Shown here: in pieces, positions 15,251 through 20,547 of the stretch | Numbering within the stretch: the first letter of the stretch is position 1 | Layout of the letters: every line of letters begins with the position of its first letter | Source: Clostridia bacterium | GTDB taxonomy: Bacteria; Bacillota; Clostridia; Oscillospirales; UBA644 | NCBI GenBank assembly: GCA_017424085.1 | Contig: JAFPBP010000070.1 | Span: forward strand, 1-20,547 | DNA: 20,547 nucleotides | Direction of reading: 5' to 3' | Made by a program: the position numbers and the translations under genes | Notes under the pieces: generated by a model | Told to the model about the DNA's origin: nothing | What the model saw: the letters and a program-made list of their open reading frames with translations, nothing else | Database searches by the model: none

Positions 15251-15258
15251 GTACTACT

Positions 15259-15287
15259 ATTATATCGTAAAAATCCGAAAAAGTCAA
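15259..15287 (-). promoter_or_regulatory. Main sigma-A promoter of the dcw operon (mraZ)
   Basis: The minus strand carries TTGACT (15282-15287), a 17-bp spacer and a perfect TATAAT (15259-15264). The predicted start is near 15252, giving a leader of about 88 nt before the mraZ ATG. No Rho-independent terminator is seen in the operon down to ftsQ, so this promoter may drive all eleven genes. Confidence 0.82.
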
Positions 15288-15373
15288 GGGTTATTTCAAA
15301 AATCGTTTCTCAGGTGGTATGAGAAATTCATCCCTGTTTTTTGTTCCTTTTCCGTCACTATAAACAAAATAAA

Positions 15374-15411
15374 TGTTCGAAAACATCGATTCTACAGCAA
15401 GTTTTCGAACA
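15374..15411. repeat. Perfect 11-bp inverted repeat in the mraZ-polA divergent intergenic region
   Basis: TGTTCGAAAAC (15374-15384) and its exact reverse complement (15401-15411) flank a 16-nt AT-rich spacer. It lies about 90 bp upstream of the mraZ -35 box and 100 bp upstream of the polA -35 box. There is no T-run directly after either arm, so it is not a standard terminator. It could be a paired operator. The 311-bp gap from the mraZ promoter to the polA start otherwise holds a weaker 7-bp hairpin (15306-15312 with 15320-15326), the polA promoter, and no credible gene. Confidence 0.6.
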
Positions 15412-15510
15412 AACAATTCAAAAATATCGCCTCCTCCCTTGTTTGGGGATGACGCGCCCAAAAATTTTTGCCGAAGGAGGGAAGAAATTCCGAACGATGG
15501 GCTGTGGGAC

Positions 15511-15539
15511 TTGCTTTTTCTCTCAAAATGGAGTATAAT
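15511..15539 (+). promoter_or_regulatory. Sigma-A promoter for polA
   Basis: The plus strand shows TTGCTT (15511-15516), a 17-bp spacer and a perfect TATAAT (15534-15539). The start point would fall near 15546, leaving a leader of about 54 nt that includes the CGGAGG ribosome binding site of polA. Confidence 0.8.
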
Positions 15540-15599
15540 AAAGGTAAGAAAAAATACGGCTTTGGGCAAACCGCACAAAGCTCCCCTTCGGAGGACCCC

Positions 15600-18092
15600 A
15601 TGAGAACCATCATGCTCGTTGACGGAAACAGTATCCTCAACCGCGCCTTTTACGGAATTCCCCTTCTGACCAACAAGGAAGGGTTTCACACCAACGCCAT
15701 CTACGGCTTTTTCAATATTCTTCTGCGCCACGTGGAGGAAGACCGCCCCGACGATCTGTGCGTTGCCTTTGACGTAAAAGCCCCCACCTACCGTCACGAG
15801 CTGTATACCGATTACAAAGCGGGGCGCCGTGCCATGCCCGACGAATTGAGAGAGCAGTTCCCCGTGGTGAAGGAGTTGCTGGATGCTATGGGAATTGCCC
15901 GCTTCGAGCAGGCGGGTCTGGAGGCGGATGACGTGATCGGCATTCTGAGCCGCCGTGCAGAAGAGCGGGGGGATCGGTGCGTGATCGTCACAGGAGACCG
16001 TGACACGCTTCAGCTGATCGGAGATAACGTGATCGTGCGCCTTGCAACCACGACCCCGCGGGGTCCCTCGGACACCCTGTACGACAAGGGGGCGCTGATG
16101 GAGAAATATGGGTTGAGCCCTGCGCAGATGATCGATCTGAAGGCATTGATGGGAGATTCCTCCGACCGCATTCCCGGAGTTGCGGGGGTGGGGGAAAAGA
16201 CGGCGCTGAATTTACTGCACCAATACGGAGATCTGGACAACGTGTTTGCCCACGTGGAGGATCTGAAGGGTGCGCTGAAAACGAAGATGGAAAACGGACG
16301 GGAGTCCGCCTATCTGAGCAAGAAGCTGGGAACCATCGTAACCCAATCGGAGACCGACTTTGGGGATCTTGCCATCAAGGAGCCCGACAAGGAAGCGCTG
16401 AATCGCATTTTTCAAACCTACGAGCTGGCAAAGCTGGCGGCGAAATTCGATCTTTCCGCAAAGGAAGAGCCGAAGGAAGATTTTCGGACGCCCGAACGGC
16501 GGGTCCTGTCCCAAGACGAGCCTCTGCCCGAGGGAGAGCGCTCGGTCATTCTGAAGGAAAATCGGTTGTATATATATAATGGTAAAGAAATCGTGGAAGC
16601 AGATCTCTGCGAGGCGCGGCTTCTGCAGTTGGCAGAGCGCCCCTTCCTTGCCCACGACGCAAAGGCGTTGATCCGCGCGGCGGAGCATGCGGGGATCGGA
16701 TTAAGCTGCACCTTCGATACCATGCTGGCGCTCTACGTGCTGGACCCCTCCCGTGCCGCAAAGGATCCCGAAAAGATCTGCGAAAAGGAATTGGGGCTGA
16801 CGGTGGCGGCAGAGGATTTTCCCGCCCTTCTCCCCCGCTTGAAGGAAAAATTAGAGGCAGAGCTGAAGGAGCACGGCGCGGAGTTTTTGTATTACGATAT
16901 TGAGCTTCCCCTCTGCACGGTTCTTGCCCGCATGGAGGACGTGGGCTTCCGCGCCGACAAGGAATTCCTCGATCGGTTCAGCGATGAGCTGGGAACGCTT
17001 CTGACGGGATTGGAGCAGACGGTCTACGATCTTGCAGGCAAGGAATTCAACGTATATTCCCCCAAGCAATTGAGCGAGGTCTTATTCAACGATCTTCTCC
17101 TGCCCGCAGGCAAGAAGACCAAAACGGGCTACTCCACCGATAACGATACGCTGGAAAATCTGAAAAAGCATCACCCCATTGCGCAGGCGATCATTGATTG
17201 CCGTCGGGTGGCGAAATTAAAATCCACCTACGCAGACGGGCTTTCCGCACAGGTGGAGGCAGACGGACGGATCCACACGGTCTTCATGCAGGCGGTGACC
17301 CAAACGGGGCGCATCAGCAGCACCGAGCCGAACCTGCAGAACATTCCCATCCGCACCGATCTGGGGCGGCAGATGCGCCGCGCCTTTTCGGCGGAGGCGG
17401 GGCATTCGCTGGTGGATGCGGACTATTCTCAGATCGAGCTGAGAGTGCTTTCCCACATTGCCGACGACAAAGCCATGCAGCAGGCGTTCCTCGACGGAGA
17501 GGATATTCACACCGCCACCGCAAGCCAGGTTTTTGATCTGCCCGCAGAAATGATCACCCCCGAGCTGAGACGCCGCGCCAAGGCGGTCAACTTCGGGATC
17601 GTGTACGGCATCGGAGAATTCTCTCTGGGGCAGGATCTGAACATTTCCCGCAAGGAGGCAAAGCAATACATCGACGCCTACCTGGACGCCTATACGGGAG
17701 TGCGGGATTATATGAAGGATACGGTGGAATTCGGCAAGGAGCACGGATACGTGGAGACGGTGTTCCACCGCCGCCGCTACGTTCCCGAATTGAAAGCAAA
17801 CGGGCATCTGAAAGCATTCGGAGAGCGGGTCTGCATGAACGCACCCATTCAGGGAACCGCCGCAGATCTGATCAAATACGCCATGGTCCGAATTGACCGC
17901 AGGCTGAAGGACGAGGGCATGAAGACCCGATTGATCCTGCAGATCCACGACGAACTGATCCTGGAGGCGCCCGACGAAGAAGCGGCAAGAGCAGAGGCGT
18001 TGCTTCGGGAGGAAATGGAGTCGGTGGCGCAGTTGAAGGTGCCGCTGACGGTGGATTGCAGCATTGCAAAGAATTGGTTTGACGCAAAATGA
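15600..18092 (+). CDS. polA: DNA polymerase I
   Basis: DNA polymerase I fills gaps and removes RNA primers in replication and repair. The 830-residue protein has an N-terminal 5'-nuclease domain (1 to about 290; VDGNSILNRAFYG, DVKAPTYRHELYTDYKAGR, EADDVIG, TGDRDTLQLI, DLKALMGDSSDRIPGVAGVGEKTA), a degenerate 3'-5' exonuclease-like domain (about 310-450) and a family A polymerase domain with motif A Asp608 (DYSQIELR), motif B Lys661 to Tyr669 (RRAKAVNFGIVYG) and motif C Asp784 (QIHDELI). I see no DxE or other proofreading acids in the middle domain, as in Bacillus Pol I, so it probably lacks proofreading. The frame is open 44 codons upstream, but the ATG at 15600 has CGGAGG 5 bp before it, starts the conserved fold and lies downstream of the promoter. 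The stop overlaps the next gene by 4 bp. Confidence 0.98.
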   Translation: MRTIMLVDGNSILNRAFYGIPLLTNKEGFHTNAIYGFFNILLRHVEEDRPDDLCVAFDVKAPTYRHELYTDYKAGRRAMPDELREQFPVVKELLDAMGIARFEQAGLEADDVIGILSRRAEERGDRCVIVTGDRDTLQLIGDNVIVRLATTTPRGPSDTLYDKGALMEKYGLSPAQMIDLKALMGDSSDRIPGVAGVGEKTALNLLHQYGDLDNVFAHVEDLKGALKTKMENGRESAYLSKKLGTIVTQSETDFGDLAIKEPDKEALNRIFQTYELAKLAAKFDLSAKEEPKEDFRTPERRVLSQDEPLPEGERSVILKENRLYIYNGKEIVEADLCEARLLQLAERPFLAHDAKALIRAAEHAGIGLSCTFDTMLALYVLDPSRAAKDPEKICEKELGLTVAAEDFPALLPRLKEKLEAELKEHGAEFLYYDIELPLCTVLARMEDVGFRADKEFLDRFSDELGTLLTGLEQTVYDLAGKEFNVYSPKQLSEVLFNDLLLPAGKKTKTGYSTDNDTLENLKKHHPIAQAIIDCRRVAKLKSTYADGLSAQVEADGRIHTVFMQAVTQTGRISSTEPNLQNIPIRTDLGRQMRRAFSAEAGHSLVDADYSQIELRVLSHIADDKAMQQAFLDGEDIHTATASQVFDLPAEMITPELRRRAKAVNFGIVYGIGEFSLGQDLNISRKEAKQYIDAYLDAYTGVRDYMKDTVEFGKEHGYVETVFHRRRYVPELKANGHLKAFGERVCMNAPIQGTAADLIKYAMVRIDRRLKDEGMKTRLILQIHDELILEAPDEEAARAEALLREEMESVAQLKVPLTVDCSIAKNWFDAK

Positions 18093-18520
18093 AACGGATC
18101 TTATTTATTTGTACAGGCAACACCTGCCGCTCTCCGTTGGCGGAGGGGTTGGCAAAAAAGATGGCAAAAGACCGCGGGCTTTCACATGAAATTGAAAGCG
18201 CAGGGCTCTCGGTCTTCCCCGACGGAGCGAACCCCCATTCGATTACCGTTGCCGCAGAATACGGAGCAGATCTGACTCAACATCGGGCGCGCCCCCTGAC
18301 CGACACTATGCTCCTGCAGGCGGACAAGATCTATACCATGACAAGATCCCAAGCGGATTTTCTGAAACGGATCTACCCCTCGGGAAGCGAAAAGATCAAG
18401 ACCCTCTGCGATCAAGACGTATCCGACCCCTACGGAGGAACCGAGGAAGATTATCGCATCTGTGCCCAACAGATTTGGGAAGGATTGCAGACGAGATGGG
18501 AGGAAGACACATGGGATTGA
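18089..18520 (+). CDS. ywlE: Low-molecular-weight phosphatase, probable protein-arginine phosphatase (YwlE type)
   Basis: The 143-residue protein belongs to the low-molecular-weight protein-tyrosine-phosphatase fold. The active loop is Cys8-Thr-Gly-Asn-Thr-Cys-Arg14-Ser (CX5R), and the general acid is Asp113 in SDPYGG. Thr12 in the loop is the feature that marks YwlE-type phosphatases, which remove phosphate from protein arginine; tyrosine-specific relatives usually have Ile there. In Bacillus, YwlE opposes the kinase McsB and protects proteins from ClpCP degradation. No mcsB is in this window, so its substrate here is inferred. The ATG overlaps the polA stop in ATGA, suggesting coupled translation, and rimI overlaps its end. 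A plain tyrosine phosphatase remains possible. Confidence 0.88.
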   Translation: MKRILFICTGNTCRSPLAEGLAKKMAKDRGLSHEIESAGLSVFPDGANPHSITVAAEYGADLTQHRARPLTDTMLLQADKIYTMTRSQADFLKRIYPSGSEKIKTLCDQDVSDPYGGTEEDYRICAQQIWEGLQTRWEEDTWD

Positions 18521-18945
18521 GGCGAGCGCAGGCCGCAGATCTGGATCGGGTGGCGGAATTGGAGCAATGCTTTGCCATGCCCCTATCCCGCGAGGAATTG
18601 GGCAAGGTGGCGCAAAACGACCTGTTCCACGTGATGATCTGGGAGATAAACGGAGCGATCTGCGGGCATTGCATTTTATATCGGGTCTGCGACGAGGCGG
18701 AGATCACCTCCTTTTCGGTGGATGCGGAGTTGCGGGGGCAGGGAATCGGAACCGAATTTCTCACCGAACTTCTGCGTTATCTGAAAGCCGACGGAGCAAA
18801 GATCGCCTATTTAGAGGTAAGAGAATCCAACCTTGCGGCGCAGAGACTGTATGAAAAATGCGGCTTTACGGTGATCGGGCGGCGGAAGCGCTTTTATGAA
18901 AAGCCCGTGGAAGACGCCCTTGCCATGGGAATTGAATTAGCATGA
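18511..18945 (+). CDS. rimI: Ribosomal-protein-alanine N-acetyltransferase RimI-like (GNAT family)
   Basis: RimI acetylates the N-terminal alanine of ribosomal protein S18, and related GNAT enzymes act on other protein N-termini. The 144-residue protein has the GNAT acetyl-CoA loop RGQGIGTEFL (about 75-84), LEVRESNLAAQRLYEKCGF, and the RimI-like end RRKRFYEKPVEDALAMGIEL. The ATG at 18511 is preceded by GGGAGG at 7 bp and overlaps the end of the phosphatase gene by 10 bp. An upstream in-frame ATG at 18475 lies deep in that gene with no ribosome binding site. It is the last gene of the polA operon and is followed at once by a terminator. Genes for tsaB, tsaD and tsaE, common partners of rimI, are not here. 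Confidence 0.88.
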   Translation: MGLRRAQAADLDRVAELEQCFAMPLSREELGKVAQNDLFHVMIWEINGAICGHCILYRVCDEAEITSFSVDAELRGQGIGTEFLTELLRYLKADGAKIAYLEVRESNLAAQRLYEKCGFTVIGRRKRFYEKPVEDALAMGIELA

Positions 18946-18946
18946 A

Positions 18947-18984
18947 AAAGATGCAGTACGAAACATCGTACTGCATCTTTTTTT
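18947..18984. terminator. Bidirectional Rho-independent terminator between rimI and the ABC exporter gene
   Basis: A perfect 14-bp stem (18947-18960 with 18967-18980, AAAGATGCAGTACG and its complement) encloses a 6-nt loop. On the plus strand it runs into seven T residues (18978-18984); on the minus strand it runs into five T residues. It lies 1 bp after the rimI stop and 8 bp after the convergent ABC gene stop, so it can serve both. Confidence 0.95.
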
Positions 18985-18992
18985 GGATTGAT

Positions 18993-20547
18993 TTATTCAA
19001 AATCGTGGGGTCTGCGGCGGGGGCGATCTCCGTGAGGGCGATCTCCGTGGGGACCGAAGGAATGCTCCTCGTGATCCTCCTTGCGGCGCTCGTAGCGATC
19101 CGCCTGAACGGTGAAGAGGCGGTGATACCGACCGTGAAGCGCCATCAGCTCCTCGTGATCCCCGCACTCAACAACCTGCCCGTCCTCCAGAACCACGATC
19201 ATATCGGCGGTGGTGGCACAGGACAGACGGTGGGATACGAAGATGGTGGTCTTGTCCTTGCGCAGGCGGTCGAACTGGTTATAGATCTCCTGCTCTGCCA
19301 AGGGGTCAAGCGCGGCGGTGGGCTCATCAAGAATGAGGATCTCGGAATCGGCGTAGAAGGCACGGGCAACGGCAAGCTTCTGCCATTGACCGCCCGAAAG
19401 CTCGATGCCGTCCTGCTCAAACATACGCATCAGCGGCGTATCGTATTCTCTGGGCAGACGGGAAATGAAATCGGCGGCATCGCTCTGTGCGGCGGCGACA
19501 CGGACGGCGGATTCGTCGGCAGGGCGGTGCATGGCACCGAAGGAGATATTTTCCGAAACGGTGACGGCGTATTTCCCGAAATCCTGGAAGACCACGCCGA
19601 ACATGCGATAAATATCCTTCAGATCGTAATCCCGCAGATCCTTGCCGTCCAAAAGGATATACCCCTCCGTGGGATCGTAAAGACGGGTGAGAAGCTTCAG
19701 AAGCGTGGTCTTCCCTGCCCCGTTCAACCCAACCAGAACCACCGATTGCCCCGGAGTCAGCTTCAGATTTACGTTGCGGATCACGTCCCGCTCGGTTCCG
19801 GGATAACGGAAGGACACGTTGACGAATTCGATCACGTGAGGCTCGTCGGGCACGGGCAGAGGCTCGGGAATGCGGGACACCACGGTGGCGGGCTCTTTTA
19901 AGAAGTAGATGAGGTTATCAATAAAGAGGGTTCCCTCGTAGATGCTGGCGGAATTGCTGATCAGCGTGGTGATACAGGTAGCGATGGAGAGAATGGCGCC
20001 CGTATACAGGGTATAGTCACCGATGAGCATATTCCCCGTGAAGACCTGCAGAGCGATGAAGGAATAGAGGGCAAAATTGATCAACGATGCCAGAATGCCC
20101 AACCCAACGTGCCATGCGTGCTCGCTGAGGATCAGGCGGCGAAGCCCCTTATAATACTTATCAAAAACCTCCTTATACCGTCCGATGAAGAAGTCGGACA
20201 GGTCCAGCATGCGGACCTCCTTGACGATATCCTTATTCACCAAAACGCCCGAATAATAATTCATCTGGCGGCGCTCCTTGGCGCGGAAGCGAACGTAATG
20301 GAAATTCTTGCGGCGGTAGATGAAATTGATGATGGCGGAGGGCAGGGATACGGCAATGATCACCAGCGACGACCACCAAAGCTCGGGGGCGGCGGCAAGG
20401 ATGGCGATGTACGAAGCGAACTCGATAACCGTACTGATCAGAGTAAAGGTTTCGGACAGAATGGTGATGGGGCGGTTTCCCGCTTCCCGATTGGCGTTTT
20501 CCAGCTTCTCGTAAAAGGCGGGCATGTCGTAAGAGGCGATATCCAGC
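18993..20547 (-). CDS. ABC exporter, fused membrane and ATP-binding domains (partial, start beyond window)
   Basis: The last 518 or so residues are visible and the frame stays open to the right edge, where LDIASYDMPAFYEKLENA matches the intracellular region of type IV ABC exporters; an in-frame ATG at 20525 is internal. Membrane helices precede a nucleotide-binding domain with Walker A GLNGAGKTT (coded near 19708-19733), Q-loop VFQDFG, signature LSGGQWQKLAVARAF, Walker B ILILDEPTAALD and the switch His in SHRLS. All catalytic residues are intact, so it should be active as a dimer. The substrate (lipid, peptide or drug) cannot be told. The C-terminus is a His/Arg/Asp-rich tail (DHEEHSFGPHGDRPHGDRP...) beyond the normal end of the domain, coded partly by a 15-bp tandem repeat. 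It converges on rimI with a shared terminator. Confidence 0.93.
   Translation of the reverse strand, partial: LDIASYDMPAFYEKLENANREAGNRPITILSETFTLISTVIEFASYIAILAAAPELWWSSLVIIAVSLPSAIINFIYRRKNFHYVRFRAKERRQMNYYSGVLVNKDIVKEVRMLDLSDFFIGRYKEVFDKYYKGLRRLILSEHAWHVGLGILASLINFALYSFIALQVFTGNMLIGDYTLYTGAILSIATCITTLISNSASIYEGTLFIDNLIYFLKEPATVVSRIPEPLPVPDEPHVIEFVNVSFRYPGTERDVIRNVNLKLTPGQSVVLVGLNGAGKTTLLKLLTRLYDPTEGYILLDGKDLRDYDLKDIYRMFGVVFQDFGKYAVTVSENISFGAMHRPADESAVRVAAAQSDAADFISRLPREYDTPLMRMFEQDGIELSGGQWQKLAVARAFYADSEILILDEPTAALDPLAEQEIYNQFDRLRKDKTTIFVSHRLSCATTADMIVVLEDGQVVECGDHEELMALHGRYHRLFTVQADRYERRKEDHEEHSFGPHGDRPHGDRPRRRPHDFE
19021..19050 (-). repeat. Two-copy 15-bp tandem repeat in the ABC exporter tail
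   Basis: Two adjacent 15-bp units (19021-19035 and 19036-19050) match at 14 of 15 positions, sharing GGGCGATCTCCGTG on the plus strand. They keep the reading frame and encode the repeated residues HGDRP near the C-terminus, so unit number could vary without breaking the gene. Confidence 0.85.

Noticed and set aside
15374..15411. LexA (SOS) box upstream of polA
   Set aside because: The Bacillota LexA box is CGAAC-N4-GTTCG. Here the half-sites are in the opposite order (GTTCG first, CGAAC second) and 16 nt or more apart, so it does not fit.
15497..15538. Short frame MGCGTCFFSQNGV upstream of polA as a leader peptide
   Set aside because: It overlaps the polA promoter, so it would lie upstream of the transcript start, and the nearest AGGAGG is about 15 bp from the ATG.

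Overview
The window reads as a chromosomal core region from a member of the Clostridia (Bacillota), probably an uncultured gut-type lineage with moderately high GC. Reasons: clostridial-style dcw (division and cell wall) gene order, a transpeptidase with C-terminal PASTA domains, AGGAGG-type ribosome binding sites, sigma-A promoters with near-consensus TATAAT boxes, and a MurE carrying the DNPR motif of meso-diaminopimelate-adding enzymes. I see no mobile element, CRISPR array, tRNA or rRNA.

Layout. The left edge (1-39, minus) holds the first 13 codons of a gene with a signal-peptide-like start and its own promoter. A terminator (200-238) follows a TIM-barrel sugar isomerase/epimerase-like gene (245-1150, minus). 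Then comes ftsZ (1324-2517, minus), with its own extended -10 promoter and terminator. From about 2696 to 15287 the minus strand carries one long dcw operon, in transcription order: mraZ, rsmH, ftsL, ftsI/spoVD-type PBP, murE, murF, mraY, ftsW, murG, murA, ftsQ. Most junctions overlap or are tight. The promoter is at 15259-15287 with direct repeats just downstream that are candidate MraZ operators. A divergent promoter (15511-15539) drives polA, a YwlE-type phosphatase and rimI on the plus strand. That operon ends at a strong terminator (18947-18984) shared with a convergent ABC exporter gene that runs off the right edge.

How the genes work together. MurA makes the first committed precursor. 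MurE and MurF extend the UDP-MurNAc peptide. MraY and MurG make lipid I and lipid II. FtsW and the class B PBP polymerise and cross-link at the septum. FtsL and FtsQ regulate them and FtsZ positions them. MraZ and RsmH are the usual regulator and rRNA methylase at the head of such operons.

What stands out. murD is missing from its usual place between mraY and ftsW. ftsA is missing between ftsQ and ftsZ, and the FtsZ C-terminal tail is atypical. MraY has HHS where the family has HHH. The ftsL leader is C/A-rich and G-poor, resembling a Rho-loading region. A perfect 11-bp inverted repeat lies in the mraZ-polA intergenic region. I found no convincing novel multi-gene system; most of this is conserved housekeeping DNA with a few lineage-specific twists.
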